From Burkholderia metallica (GTDB taxonomy: Bacteria > Pseudomonadota > Gammaproteobacteria > Burkholderiales > Burkholderiaceae), in NCBI RefSeq assembly GCF_902832845.1, contig NZ_CADFDB010000006.1:62001-126000 (forward strand): DNA of 64,000 nt, read 5' to 3'. Positions 16,818 to 27,526 of this stretch are shown one piece after another (positions within the stretch are counted from its first letter, which is position 1; each line of letters opens with the position of its first letter). A program made the translations under genes and the position numbers. Below the pieces are notes generated by a model. The model saw only the letters and a program-made list of their open reading frames with translations. It was not told where the DNA came from and made no database searches.

Positions 16818-19085
16818 TTAATGAGCGGTGCCGGCGTCCGCCGCCTTCGCGGGGGCCGTCGCACGGTGGTTGTCGTCGCGCGGCGCGGCGACGAGCGGCT
16901 GCGTGTCGCCGGCGGGGCGGCGCGGCCGGTGCGGGCGCCGGATCGGCGGCAGGCTCGCGGCCATCGGCGCCGCGGCGCTGGCGGGCGGCGCGGCGGCAGC
17001 CGACGCATTGGAGGCCGCCGAGGCCGATGCCGCTTCCGCCGCGCTGGCCGCGGTCGGCACGACCGGCTGCGGCAGCGCGGTGAAGCCGGCCGCAACGGCG
17101 GCGGGCTTGTTCGCGTCGCCGATCACCGGCGCGTTGACGGGTTCGGTCGCCGACGCCGCGGCGGCCACGGCAGCGGCCTCGTTCTGCGGGTTCTGGCGGT
17201 CGACGAGATAGAAGTCGAGCACGCGGCGCGCGATCGGGCCGGCGGCCTGCGCGCCCCAGCCGCCGTTTTCGACGACCAGTGCGACGGCGATCTGCGGATG
17301 GTCGACCGGCGCATACGCGATGAACAGCGCGTGGTCGCGCAGGTGCTCGGCGAGCAGGTGGCCCTTGTAGTTGGAGCCCTGCAGCGAGAACACCTGCGCG
17401 GTACCGGTCTTGCCGGCGGCGAGGTACGGCGCGCCGCGGAACACCTTGTACGCGGTGCCGGACGGGTTCTCGATCACGTTCTCCATCCCGCGTTTCACGA
17501 CGTCGATGTCGGCCTGCTTGAGCGGGATCGTCTCGCTTTCCTTCGGCACGGTCAGGCGGCGCCCACGCGTGATCGGATCCTCGACCTCCTTCACGAGGTG
17601 GGGCTTCATCACGACGCCGTTGTTCGCGAGCGTCGCGGTCGCGTGCGCGAGCTGCAGGATCGTGAACGAGTTGTAGCCCTGGCCGATCCCTAGGCTGATC
17701 GTCTCGCCGTCGAACCACTTCTGCTGCGCGGCCTTCTTGAACGCCTTCTTCTTCCAGTCGGTCGACGGCAGGATCCCGCGCGCCTCGCCCTGGATGTCGA
17801 TCCCGGTGATCTGGCCGAAGCCGAACGGCTTCATGAAGTTCGCGATCGCGTTCACGCCGAGGTCGCGCGCGAGCATGTAGAAGTAGGTGTCGTTCGACAC
17901 CATGATCGCCTTGTTCATGTCGACCCAGCCCTGGCCCGAGCGCACGTCGTTGCGGAACGTGTGGCCGCCGAACGTGAAGTAGCCGGGATCCTGGAAGCCC
18001 CAGCCCGGCGTGCGCTTGCCGAGCGTCAGGCCGGCGAGCGCCATGAACGGCTTGTACGTCGAGCCGGGCGGGTAGGTGCCGTGCAGCGGACGGTTCAGCA
18101 GCGGCTTGTCGGTCGAGTTGTTCAGCTCGTCCCAGGTCTGCTGGTCGATGCCGTCGACGAACGAATTCGGGTCGAAGCTCGGCGACGACACGAACGCGAG
18201 CACGTCGCCCGTCTTCGGCTCGATCGCGACGAGCGCGCCGCGCTTGCCGGCGAACGCCTGCTCGGCGACCTGCTGCAGCCCGATGTCGAGCGACAGCACG
18301 AGGTTGTTGCCGGGCGTCGCCTGCGTGCGCGACAGCGTGCGCACCGGCCGGCCGCCGGCCGTCACCTCGACTTCCTCGAAGCCCGTCAGCCCGTGCAGCT
18401 CGGTCTCGTAGCTCTGCTCGACGCCGATCTTGCCGATGTAGTCGGTGCCCTTGTAGTTGTTCGCGTCGCGGCGCGGATCGTAGTTTTCCGGGTCGCTGTC
18501 GTTGTCGTCGCTCATCGCGTCGATGCGATCCTGGTCGCGCTTCGAGATCCGGCCGATGTAGCCGATCACGTGCGCGGCGGTCGTGCCGAGCGGATATTGC
18601 CGGAACAGCCGCGCGCGCACGTCGACGCCGGGGAAGCGGAAACGCTGCGCGGTGAAGCGCGCGACTTCCGCGTCGGTGAGCCGCGTGCGGATCGGCAGGC
18701 TCTCGAAGTTCTTCGAGTCTTCCTGCAGCTTCTTGAAGCGGCGGCGGTCGCGTGCGTCGATCGGGACGATCTCGGACAGCTTGTCGATCGTGTTGTCGAG
18801 CGTGTCGTCGAGCTTCGACGGCGTGATCTCGAGCGTGTACGCCGAGTAGTTCTTCGCGAGGATCACGCCGTTGCGGTCGGTGATGATCCCGCGGTTCGGC
18901 ACGATCGGCGCGACCGAGATCCGGTTTTCCTCGGCCTGCAGCGCGTATTTGCCGTGCTGCATCAACTGCAGGTAGAAAAAGCGGCTCGCGAGCAGCCCGA
19001 AGCAGACGAACACGAACACGCCCGCCGCCGCGACGCGCAGGCGGAACTTCGAGAGCTGCTGTTGGGTGTCGTTGAATTCGGTCAT
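16818..19085 (-). CDS. mrdA: penicillin-binding protein 2 (MrdA) with long C-terminal tail
   Basis: Transpeptidase of the elongasome. One membrane helix (about residues 18-38) is followed by a pedestal domain and the transpeptidase domain with S342-TYK, S397-N-D and K559-TG. An acidic insert (MSDDNDSDPE and following, about 191-212) lies in the pedestal region. The catalytic domain ends near residue 635. The remaining 120 residues are an Ala/Pro-rich, low-complexity tail, making the protein 755 residues against about 630 in E. coli. The tail is presumably periplasmic and disordered; its role is unknown. The gene lies between mreD and rodA. Confidence 0.95.
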   Translation of the reverse strand: MTEFNDTQQQLSKFRLRVAAAGVFVFVCFGLLASRFFYLQLMQHGKYALQAEENRISVAPIVPNRGIITDRNGVILAKNYSAYTLEITPSKLDDTLDNTIDKLSEIVPIDARDRRRFKKLQEDSKNFESLPIRTRLTDAEVARFTAQRFRFPGVDVRARLFRQYPLGTTAAHVIGYIGRISKRDQDRIDAMSDDNDSDPENYDPRRDANNYKGTDYIGKIGVEQSYETELHGLTGFEEVEVTAGGRPVRTLSRTQATPGNNLVLSLDIGLQQVAEQAFAGKRGALVAIEPKTGDVLAFVSSPSFDPNSFVDGIDQQTWDELNNSTDKPLLNRPLHGTYPPGSTYKPFMALAGLTLGKRTPGWGFQDPGYFTFGGHTFRNDVRSGQGWVDMNKAIMVSNDTYFYMLARDLGVNAIANFMKPFGFGQITGIDIQGEARGILPSTDWKKKAFKKAAQQKWFDGETISLGIGQGYNSFTILQLAHATATLANNGVVMKPHLVKEVEDPITRGRRLTVPKESETIPLKQADIDVVKRGMENVIENPSGTAYKVFRGAPYLAAGKTGTAQVFSLQGSNYKGHLLAEHLRDHALFIAYAPVDHPQIAVALVVENGGWGAQAAGPIARRVLDFYLVDRQNPQNEAAAVAAAASATEPVNAPVIGDANKPAAVAAGFTALPQPVVPTAASAAEAASASAASNASAAAAPPASAAAPMAASLPPIRRPHRPRRPAGDTQPLVAAPRDDNHRATAPAKAADAGTAH

Positions 19086-19199
19086 GCGGTCAGGTGCAGT
19101 CTGGCCCGCGCACGACGTGCGGGTGCGGGCGAGGTGCCGCCCCGGAGCGCGGCGCGCGGCGGGCGGGGAGGCGGCGGGTATTCAAGGCGGGCTCTTCGC

Positions 19200-19712
19200 T
19201 CAGATCGGGCGCGTATCGTCCGGATCGACCGGACGGCGTTGCGGCATCAGCAGCAGATGGCTCGCGATCGGCCACAGTGCGGCTTCGACGAAGCCGTCTA
19301 CCAGGTAGCGCCAGCCGGGGAACGCGGCGCCCATCACGAGGCGGATCACGAACGGCACGAGCTGCGCGACGACCAGCAGCGGCGTGACGTACAGCACCTG
19401 CACGCCGATCGGCATCCACAGCACGCGGCGATGGATCGTGATCGCGCCGTACGACAGCAGCGTGTAGGCGAGTGCGTGCTCGCCGAGCAGCCCCGCGTCA
19501 TGCACGTCCATCAGGATGCCGAGCGCGAACGCGACGCCCATCCCGACCTTGCGCGGCTGGTGGATGTTCCAGAACAGCAGCACGAGCGCGACGAAGTCGG
19601 GCACGCCGGGCAGGCGGCCCCACGGCATCAGGTTCAGCAGGAACGCGGCGGCGAGGCTGAAGACGATGAAGTACGGGTTGACCGGCTGCAGGATGTATTG
19701 CGGGCGATTCAT
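19200..19712 (-). CDS. mreD: rod shape-determining protein MreD
   Basis: A 170-residue inner-membrane protein with five to six hydrophobic segments (for example YFIVFSLAAAFLLNLMPWG). It contains MDVHDAGLLGEHALAYTLL, a region conserved among MreD proteins. MreD bridges MreC and the wall enzymes in the elongasome. Its ATG overlaps the mreC stop by four bases. A gap of 114 bases separates it from mrdA. Confidence 0.94.
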   Translation of the reverse strand: MNRPQYILQPVNPYFIVFSLAAAFLLNLMPWGRLPGVPDFVALVLLFWNIHQPRKVGMGVAFALGILMDVHDAGLLGEHALAYTLLSYGAITIHRRVLWMPIGVQVLYVTPLLVVAQLVPFVIRLVMGAAFPGWRYLVDGFVEAALWPIASHLLLMPQRRPVDPDDTRPI

Positions 19713-20740
19713 CGCTGGGCTCCTGATTGGCCGGCCGCAGGTTTCGCGGGCGTGGCGGCGGGCTTGGCCGGCGCGGCCGGCTTCGCGTTCGCGTCGGCCT
19801 TGTCACCCTTCTCGGCTTTTTCGCCCTTCGCGGCGGCTTTCGCGCCTTTCTTGCCCTTCGCGTTCTTGTCGGCGGCCGGATCGGGCTCGGCCGGGCGCGG
19901 CGGGACGTCGTTCTGGTAGTGCAGCACGAGCATCTGGCGCGCGCCGCGCACGGCGGCGACCGGTGCGCAGGTCACGCGCGCGAACGCCGTATCGGCGAGC
20001 TTGTCGACGCGCACGACCTTCGCGACCGGCAGCCCGGGCGGATAGACGCCGTCGAGGCCGCTCGTGACGAGCTCGTCGCCGACGACGAGATCCGCGCTGG
20101 TCGGCACGAAGCGCAGGTCGAGCGAGTCGCCCTTCGGCGTGCCGTAGATCACGCTGCGCAGGCCGGTGCGCAGCACCTGCACGGGAATCGCGAGATCGCG
20201 GTCGGTGACCAGCGTGACTTCGGACTGCAGCGGGAAGACGCGCGTGACCTGGCCGACCACGCCGTCCTCGCTGACGACGGGCGCGCCGTCCTGGATGCCC
20301 TGCTGCGACCCCTGGCCGATCACGATCTTCTGCGTGAACGGATCGCTGGTGTCGTACTGGATCTCGACCGGCGTCGACTGCGTCGCGATGTGCTGGCGCA
20401 GCTCGAGCACCGCGCGCAGATGCGCGTTCTCCTGCGCGAGCACGGCGGCCTGGTTGGCCTGCGTGGACAGTTGCAGGTTGCGCTTGCGCAGGTCGTCGTT
20501 CTCGTGGCGCAGCGACGCGCCGGTGACCGCGATGTCGGCCGCGCCCATGAACAGGTCGCGCGGCACGAGCGCGGCGCGCTGCAGCGGATAGAGCACGGTG
20601 CCGAGCACGCCGCGCGCGATTTCGAGCGTGTTGAAGCGCGCGTCCGACACGAGGAGCGCGATGGCGAGGGCAACAAAGAAGATGAGCCGCGCGAGCGCGG
20701 GCGGACCTTGCTTGAAGAGGGGCGGCGGACTGTATTCCAT
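19709..20740 (-). CDS. mreC: rod shape-determining protein MreC
   Basis: A 343-residue bitopic protein that activates PBP2. A membrane helix at about 17-35 and a coiled-coil stretch (ASLRHENDDLRKRNLQLS region) are followed by the beta-rich domain with GVVGQVTRVFPLQSEVTLVTD. From about residue 280 the protein turns into a Lys/Ala/Pro-rich tail of about 60 residues (AKGKKGAKAAAKGEKAEK and onwards). The tail is absent from E. coli MreC and of unknown function. It overlaps mreD by four bases and follows mreB after 133 bases. Confidence 0.95.
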   Translation of the reverse strand: MEYSPPPLFKQGPPALARLIFFVALAIALLVSDARFNTLEIARGVLGTVLYPLQRAALVPRDLFMGAADIAVTGASLRHENDDLRKRNLQLSTQANQAAVLAQENAHLRAVLELRQHIATQSTPVEIQYDTSDPFTQKIVIGQGSQQGIQDGAPVVSEDGVVGQVTRVFPLQSEVTLVTDRDLAIPVQVLRTGLRSVIYGTPKGDSLDLRFVPTSADLVVGDELVTSGLDGVYPPGLPVAKVVRVDKLADTAFARVTCAPVAAVRGARQMLVLHYQNDVPPRPAEPDPAADKNAKGKKGAKAAAKGEKAEKGDKADANAKPAAPAKPAATPAKPAAGQSGAQR

Positions 20741-20873
20741 GGTCGGCGCCGGGCGCGTGGCGATCGGTTAAATAATGCTCAGACGCGCAAACGGCGTGGC
20801 GGTTCGTTCTGAACGAGCGATCCGGCCACGCCGCGGGTGCGTCATATCAAACGGGACTGCTTTTCCTAGACGA

Positions 20874-21917
<1,044 letters not shown>

Positions 21918-22284
21918 TCAGAATCCTGTTTCGCTCTGGGCCGGCCCTGCATAGCGAACGCTGAGGGCGGCAGCGGAAAAAATAACAGCCTCGGGAAGCG
22001 TGGCGGAAGCGGCCGCCGCGGCGCACGAAGCTGCGAGTGATGTCTACCGGGGATCGCACGAAGCACGCACGGCTTGCCGAAGCGGGGCGAAACGGTGCGG
22101 GAAAAGGCTGCCGGGTTTGGGTCGAACGCGTAATGATACCTTATAATTTCACGGTATTTGAATCGAAACGGGCGGTATTTTTGCCGCTTCGGCCCCGATT
22201 TTTGAGGGTGGGATCGCACCCTCCAACCCCCCGCCGCAGCGCTGTATCCGATGCGCTGCGCAGCCTTGTTTTTCCGGTGATCGC
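21918..22284. promoter_or_regulatory. divergent mreB / gatC promoter region
   Basis: The AT-rich core at about 22130-22175 stands out in GC-rich surroundings. For gatC, TATAAT at 22142-22147 is a perfect -10 box with a weak TTGGGT 19 bases upstream. For mreB, the minus strand reads TTCAAA, 18 bases, then TATCAT (22132-22137). The two core promoters would overlap face to face, so polymerase binding to one should hinder the other. The rest of the gap holds no coding frame I trust. Confidence 0.45.
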
Positions 22285-22584
22285 ATGGCCCTGACCCTGA
22301 CCGATGTGAAACGCATCGCGCACCTGGCGCGACTCGAAATGGCCGACGCCGACGCCGAGCACATGCTCGGCCAGCTCAATGATCTCTTCGGCCTCGTCGA
22401 GCAGATGCAGGCGGTCGACACCGCCGGCATCGCGCCGCTCGCCCACCCGATCGAACAGATCCAGGAAGTCGCGCAGCGCCTGCGCGACGACGCCGTGACG
22501 GAAGTCGTCCATCGCGACGACAACCAGCGCCCGGCGCCGGCCGTCCAGGACGGCCTCTATCTCGTGCCGAAGGTGATCGAGTAA
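22285..22584 (+). CDS. gatC: aspartyl/glutamyl-tRNA amidotransferase subunit C
   Basis: A 99-residue subunit that stabilises GatA-GatB, which converts Glu-tRNAGln and Asp-tRNAAsn to the amide forms. It begins [19 protein letters not shown], the canonical GatC start, and ends with [22 protein letters not shown] and a short tail typical of the family. It is the first gene of gatCAB. Its presence suggests that asparagine or glutamine charging is at least partly indirect in this organism. Confidence 0.96.
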   Translation: MALTLTDVKRIAHLARLEMADADAEHMLGQLNDLFGLVEQMQAVDTAGIAPLAHPIEQIQEVAQRLRDDAVTEVVHRDDNQRPAPAVQDGLYLVPKVIE

Positions 22585-22653
22585 GCATTCGATGACAAGC
22601 GCGCCGCCGCCTTCGCGCCGCGCGCCACCCAGAATTCCCAGGAAAACCACTCA

Positions 22654-24144
22654 ATGCACGCAAAAAGCCTGACCGAACTGCGCGCCGCGCTCGCCGCCAA
22701 GGAATGCTCGGCCGTCGAGCTCGCGCAGCTCTATTTGAAACGGATCGAAGCGGCCAGCGACCTGAACGCGTTCGTCCACGTCGATGCCGACCTGACGCTC
22801 GCGCAGGCGAAAGCGGCCGACGCGGCGCTCGCGCGCGGCGCGGGCGGGGCGCTCACCGGCCTGCCGATCGCGCACAAGGACGTGTTCGTCACGCGCGGCT
22901 GGCGCTCGACCGCCGGCTCGAAGATGCTCGCGAACTACGAGAGCCCGTTCGACGCGACCGTCGTCGCCCGCCTGCAGGCGGCCGGCATGGTCACGCTCGG
23001 CAAGACCAACATGGACGAGTTCGCGATGGGCTCGTCGAACGAGAATTCGGCGTTCGGCGCGGTGAAGAACCCGTGGGACACGAACGCGGTGCCGGGCGGC
23101 AGCTCGGGCGGCAGCTCGGCCGCCGTCGCCGCGCGCCTCGCACCGGCCGCGACCGGCACCGACACCGGCGGGTCGATCCGCCAGCCCGCGTCGTTCGCGG
23201 GCGTGACGGGCATCAAGCCGACCTACGGCCGCGTGTCGCGCTACGGGATGATCGCGTTCGCGTCGTCGCTCGACCAGGGCGGCCCGATGGCGCAGAGCGC
23301 GTCCGACTGCGCGCTGCTGCTGAACGCGATGGCCGGCTTCGACGAGCGCGACTCGACGAGCCTCGAGCGCGACGACGAGGATTTCACGCGTCATATCGGC
23401 CAGCCGTGGGCGGCCGGCAACGATGCGGGCAAGCCGCTCGCCGGCCTGCGCATCGGCCTGCCGAACGAGTATTTCGGCGACGGTCTCGCCGACGACGTGC
23501 GCGCGGCCATCGACGCGGCGCTCAAGCAATACGAAGCGCTCGGTGCGACGCTCGTGCCGGTGTCGCTGCCGAAGACGGAACTGTCGATCCCCGTGTACTA
23601 CGTGATCGCGCCGGCCGAAGCGTCGTCGAACCTGTCGCGTTTCGACGGCGTGCGCTTCGGCCACCGTGCCGCGCAGTACGGCGATCTGCTCGACATGTAC
23701 AAGAAGTCGCGCGCGGAAGGCTTCGGCCCCGAGGTGAAGCGCCGCATTCTGGTCGGCACGTACGTGCTGTCGCACGGCTACTACGACGCGTACTACCTGC
23801 AGGCGCAGAAGATCCGCCGCATCATCGCCAACGATTTCCAGGAAGCGTTCAAGTCGTGCGACGTGATCATGGGCCCGGCGTCGCCGACGGTCGCATGGGA
23901 TCTCGGCTCGAAGGGCGACGATCCCGTGCAGATGTATCTCGCGGACATCTACACGCTGTCGGTGAGCCTTGCCGGCCTGCCCGGCATGAGCGTGCCGTGC
24001 GGCTTCGGCGCGGGCGCGAACGCGAAGCGCCCGGTCGGCCTGCAGATCATCGGCAACTATTTCAACGAAGCCCGGATGCTGCAGGTCGCCGACGCGTTCC
24101 AGCGCGCGACCGGCTGGCACAAGCAAGTTCCGGCGGGGGTGTAA
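22654..24144 (+). CDS. gatA: aspartyl/glutamyl-tRNA amidotransferase subunit A
   Basis: A 496-residue amidase-signature enzyme that releases ammonia from glutamine for GatB. The Ser-cisSer-Lys triad is visible as K in [12 protein letters not shown] (about residue 74), the cis-Ser in [14 protein letters not shown] and the nucleophilic Ser in [11 protein letters not shown]. It starts 69 bases after gatC, and gatB begins only four bases after its stop codon. Confidence 0.97.
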   Translation: MHAKSLTELRAALAAKECSAVELAQLYLKRIEAASDLNAFVHVDADLTLAQAKAADAALARGAGGALTGLPIAHKDVFVTRGWRSTAGSKMLANYESPFDATVVARLQAAGMVTLGKTNMDEFAMGSSNENSAFGAVKNPWDTNAVPGGSSGGSSAAVAARLAPAATGTDTGGSIRQPASFAGVTGIKPTYGRVSRYGMIAFASSLDQGGPMAQSASDCALLLNAMAGFDERDSTSLERDDEDFTRHIGQPWAAGNDAGKPLAGLRIGLPNEYFGDGLADDVRAAIDAALKQYEALGATLVPVSLPKTELSIPVYYVIAPAEASSNLSRFDGVRFGHRAAQYGDLLDMYKKSRAEGFGPEVKRRILVGTYVLSHGYYDAYYLQAQKIRRIIANDFQEAFKSCDVIMGPASPTVAWDLGSKGDDPVQMYLADIYTLSVSLAGLPGMSVPCGFGAGANAKRPVGLQIIGNYFNEARMLQVADAFQRATGWHKQVPAGV

Positions 24145-24148
24145 GCAC

Positions 24149-25624
24149 ATGACTACGCAATGGGAAGTCGTTATCGGTCTGGAGACGCACGCGCAGCTGT
24201 CGACCGTCTCGAAGATTTTCTCGGGCGCATCGACGCAGTTCGGCGCCGAGCCGAACACGCAGGCGTGCCCGGTCGACCTGGCGCTGCCGGGCGTGCTGCC
24301 GGTGCTGAACCGCGGCGCGGTCGAGCGCGCGATCCGTTTCGGCCTCGCGATCGGCTCGACCATCGCGCCGCGCAGCATCTTCGCGCGCAAGAATTATTTC
24401 TACCCCGATCTGCCGAAGGGCTATCAGATCAGCCAGTACGAGATTCCGGTCGTGCAGGGCGGCCAGATCACGATCCAGGTGCCCGCCAACGAAAAGGCCG
24501 GCAAGCCCGCGTACGAGAAGACGGTCAACCTGACCCGCGCGCACCTCGAGGAAGATGCGGGCAAGTCGCTGCATGAAGACTTCGCCGGGATGACGGGGAT
24601 CGACCTGAACCGCGCGGGCACACCGCTGCTCGAAATCGTCACCGAGCCGGAAATGCGCAGCGCGGCCGAGGCCGTGGCCTACGCGAAGGCGCTGCACGGG
24701 CTCGTCGTGTGGCTCGGCATCTGCGACGGCAACATGCAGGAAGGCTCGTTCCGCTGCGACGCGAACGTGTCGGTGCGCCCGGTCGGCCAGGAGAAGTTCG
24801 GCACGCGCGCGGAAATCAAGAACCTGAACTCGTTCCGGTTCCTGGAGGAAGCGATCAACTACGAAGTGCGCCGCCAGATCGAGCTGATCGAGGACGGCGG
24901 CGAAGTCGTGCAGGAAACGCGCCTCTACGATCCGGACAAGCGCGAGACGCGTTCGATGCGCAGCAAGGAAGACGCGCACGACTACCGCTACTTCCCCGAC
25001 CCCGACCTGATGCCGCTCGTGATCGGCCAGGACTGGATCGAGCGCGTGCAGTCCGGGATGCCCGAGCTGCCGGCCGCGATGCAGCAGCGCTTCGTCGACG
25101 AATACGGCGTGTCCGCGTACGACGCGGGCGTGCTGACGTCGAGCAAGGCGATGGCCGCGTACTTCGAGGCCGTGGTCGCGAAGGCGGGCGCCGCGAACGC
25201 GAAGATCGCCGCGAACTGGCTGATGGGCGACGTCTCGTCGCAGCTGAACCGCGACGGCATCGAGATCGACGCGATTCCCGTGTCGGCCGCGCAGCTCGCG
25301 CTCGTGCTGCAGCGCATCGCCGACGGCACGATCTCGAACAAGATCGCGAAGGAAATCTTCACGACGATCTGGGACGAGAAGGCGGACGACGAACGGGCGG
25401 CCGACCGCATCATCGACGCGAAGGGGCTGAAGCAGATCTCCGACACCGGCGCGCTGGAAGCGATCATCGACGAGGTGCTCGCGGCGAACGCGAAGTCGGT
25501 CGAGGAATTCCGCGCGGGCAAGGAGAAAGCGTTCAACGCGCTGATCGGCCAGGCGATGAAGGCGACCAAGGGCAAGGCCAATCCGCAGCAGGTCAACGAA
25601 CTGCTGAAGAAGAAGCTCGGCTGA
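24149..25624 (+). CDS. gatB: aspartyl/glutamyl-tRNA amidotransferase subunit B
   Basis: A 491-residue subunit that binds the mischarged tRNA and performs kinase and transamidase steps. It starts [18 protein letters not shown] and has the signatures [36 protein letters not shown]-like text (here [16 protein letters not shown]), and a YqeY-type helical tail ending [10 protein letters not shown]. It is the last gene of the operon; a long hairpin follows 31 bases after the stop. Confidence 0.97.
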   Translation: MTTQWEVVIGLETHAQLSTVSKIFSGASTQFGAEPNTQACPVDLALPGVLPVLNRGAVERAIRFGLAIGSTIAPRSIFARKNYFYPDLPKGYQISQYEIPVVQGGQITIQVPANEKAGKPAYEKTVNLTRAHLEEDAGKSLHEDFAGMTGIDLNRAGTPLLEIVTEPEMRSAAEAVAYAKALHGLVVWLGICDGNMQEGSFRCDANVSVRPVGQEKFGTRAEIKNLNSFRFLEEAINYEVRRQIELIEDGGEVVQETRLYDPDKRETRSMRSKEDAHDYRYFPDPDLMPLVIGQDWIERVQSGMPELPAAMQQRFVDEYGVSAYDAGVLTSSKAMAAYFEAVVAKAGAANAKIAANWLMGDVSSQLNRDGIEIDAIPVSAAQLALVLQRIADGTISNKIAKEIFTTIWDEKADDERAADRIIDAKGLKQISDTGALEAIIDEVLAANAKSVEEFRAGKEKAFNALIGQAMKATKGKANPQQVNELLKKKLG

Positions 25625-25655
25625 GCATGACCGCGCGCCTGAACCGCGCTTGACG

Positions 25656-25689
25656 ACGGGCCGCTCCGAACTAGTTCGGGGCGGCCCGT
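25656..25689 (+). terminator. hairpin after gatB
   Basis: ACGGGCCGC (25656-25664) pairs with GCGGCCCGT (25681-25689). After a T-G step, CCGAAC pairs with GTTCGG around a TA tip. The 16-step stem is strong, but only TTGCGTTT follows, so the T-tract is imperfect. Confidence 0.6.
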
Positions 25690-25742
25690 TGCGTTTGGTG
25701 GATGCGTTATCGTATGCACCACAGCGTCCAACGGAGGAACGA

Positions 25743-26582
25743 ATGGCGAAACAACCGTCGCTCGACGATTTCCGCGTGCCGTACAGCACGCGCGAGAAGG
25801 AAGCCGCCGCATTCACGCTCGATGCGTTCGACCCGGCCGCGAAGCCGTTTTCGTCCGGTTCGAAGGAGGCCGACCGCGAACGGCTGTCGGCCGTGTCGAC
25901 CGAACTCGACGTGCAGCAGGAACGCCTGCACACGCAGCAGAAGAAGCGCGTGCTGCTCGTGCTGCAGGGGATGGATACCAGCGGCAAGGACGGTACCGTG
26001 CGCGCGGTGTTCCGCGAGGTCGATCCGCTCGGCCTGCGCGTCGTGTCGTTCAAGGCGCCGACGCCGATCGAGGCCGCGCACGACTTCCTGTGGCGCGTGC
26101 ATGCGCAGGTGCCGGCCGCGGGCGAGCTCGCGATCTTCAACCGCAGCCACTATGAAGACGTGCTCGTGCCGCGCGTGCTCGACCTGATCGACGCGAAGGA
26201 GTGCGAGCGCCGCTACCGGCAGATCCGCGATTTCGAGACGATGCTGGTCGAGAACGGCACGACGATCGTCAAGTGCTTCCTGCACATCTCGAAGGACGAG
26301 CAGCGCGAGCGGCTGCAGGCGCGCATCGACGATCCGACCAAGCACTGGAAGTTCGACATCTCCGACCTCGACGCGCGCAAGCACTGGGATGCATACCAGT
26401 CGGCCTACCGCGACGCGCTCGCCGCGACGTCGGCCGAGCATGCGCCGTGGTACGTGATCCCGGCGAACTCGAAGACGCACCGCAACGTGATGATCGCCGA
26501 GCTGCTGCTGCGCACGATGACCGACATGAAGCTGGAATTCCCGCCGCCGAAGCCCGAGCTCGAAGGCGTGAAGATCCGTTAA
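25743..26582 (+). CDS. polyphosphate kinase 2 family protein
   Basis: A 279-residue PPK2-type kinase that uses polyphosphate to phosphorylate nucleotides, or the reverse. Walker A is VLLVLQGMDTSGKDGTVRA at about 79-97. FNRSHYEDVLVPRVL is the Walker B-like segment, and a lid region follows with RQIRDFETMLVENGTTIVKCFLHIS. The single-domain length fits the class I/III groups; whether the substrate is ADP, GDP or AMP cannot be read off. The ATG at 25743 has GGAGG just upstream. The gene stands between gatB and exodeoxyribonuclease III and is probably transcribed from its own promoter. Confidence 0.9.
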   Translation: MAKQPSLDDFRVPYSTREKEAAAFTLDAFDPAAKPFSSGSKEADRERLSAVSTELDVQQERLHTQQKKRVLLVLQGMDTSGKDGTVRAVFREVDPLGLRVVSFKAPTPIEAAHDFLWRVHAQVPAAGELAIFNRSHYEDVLVPRVLDLIDAKECERRYRQIRDFETMLVENGTTIVKCFLHISKDEQRERLQARIDDPTKHWKFDISDLDARKHWDAYQSAYRDALAATSAEHAPWYVIPANSKTHRNVMIAELLLRTMTDMKLEFPPPKPELEGVKIR

Positions 26583-26623
26583 GCTGCCACCCTGTAAAAA
26601 CATCGAACTGAACGGAATCCGAC

Positions 26624-27397
26624 ATGATGCGAGTGATTACCGCCAACCTGAACGGCATCCGCTCCGCCGCGAAGAAGGGCTTCTTCGACTGGCTCGGCGA
26701 GCAGAACGCCGATTGCGTGTGCGTGCAGGAAATCAAGGTCTCGGCCGACGACCTGCCGGCCGAATTCGTCGAGCCGCACGGCTACAAGAGCTATTTTCAC
26801 CACGCCGCGAAGAAGGGCTACAGCGGCGCGGGCGTGTACAGCCGTCACGAGCCCGACGACGTGATCATCGGCTTCGGCAGCAGCGAGTTCGATGCCGAAG
26901 GGCGCTACGTCGAGGCGCGCTACGGGAAGCTGTCGGTCGTGTCGGTGTACGTGCCGTCCGGCTCGAGCGGCGAGGAGCGCCAGCAGGCGAAGTACCGCTT
27001 CATGGACGAATTCATGCCGCACCTCGCCGCGCTGAAGAAGAAGCGCGAGGTGATCCTGTGCGGCGACGTGAACATCGTCCACAAGGAAATCGACATCAAG
27101 AACTGGAAGAGCAACCAGAAGAACTCGGGCTGCCTGCCGGAAGAGCGCGCATGGCTCACGCAGCTGTTCGACGATGTCGGCTACGTCGACGTGTTCCGCA
27201 CGCTCGACCCGCGCCCCGAGCAGTACACGTGGTGGAGCAACCGCGGCCAGGCGTATGCGAAGAACGTCGGGTGGCGGATCGATTACCAGATCGCGACGCC
27301 GGGCGTGGCCGGCACCGCGAAAAGCACGTCGATCTTCAAGGACATCAAGTTCAGCGATCACGCGCCGCTGACGGTGGACTACGACTACAAGAAGTGA
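26624..27397 (+). CDS. xthA: exodeoxyribonuclease III
   Basis: A 257-residue AP endonuclease and 3'-5' exonuclease of base excision repair. It has the ExoIII-family motifs ITANLNGIRSAAKKGFFDWL, CVQEIKVSAD (catalytic Glu), CGDVNIVHKEIDIKNW and the C-terminal FSDHAPLTVDY with the catalytic Asp-His. Two ATG codons lie in tandem at 26624 and 26627; either may be the start. It begins 41 bases after the PPK2 gene, so cotranscription is possible. Confidence 0.95.
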   Translation: MMRVITANLNGIRSAAKKGFFDWLGEQNADCVCVQEIKVSADDLPAEFVEPHGYKSYFHHAAKKGYSGAGVYSRHEPDDVIIGFGSSEFDAEGRYVEARYGKLSVVSVYVPSGSSGEERQQAKYRFMDEFMPHLAALKKKREVILCGDVNIVHKEIDIKNWKSNQKNSGCLPEERAWLTQLFDDVGYVDVFRTLDPRPEQYTWWSNRGQAYAKNVGWRIDYQIATPGVAGTAKSTSIFKDIKFSDHAPLTVDYDYKK

Positions 27398-27458
27398 GAT
27401 CCGGCGCTGCGCCGCGCGCGCAGCTGCCGAACCGCCCATCCGGTCGCGGGATGCAGAA

Positions 27459-27484
27459 CGGGCCGCATGTCGACATGCGGCCCG
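27459..27484. terminator. 26-base perfect palindrome between convergent genes
   Basis: CGGGCCGCATGTC is followed directly by its exact reverse complement. It lies between xthA (plus) and the alcohol dehydrogenase gene (minus) and is followed by GTGTTTTCGG, so it most likely terminates both transcripts. Confidence 0.65.
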
Positions 27485-27526
27485 CCGTGTTTTCGGGGCG
27501 GCGATCCTGCATGCCGCCGTCGACGC

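Noticed and set aside
14708-17095. Long minus-strand open frame crossing the Sel1 gene and rodA
   Set aside because: It shifts through rodA in the wrong frame and is Arg-rich; RodA and MrdA explain the region.
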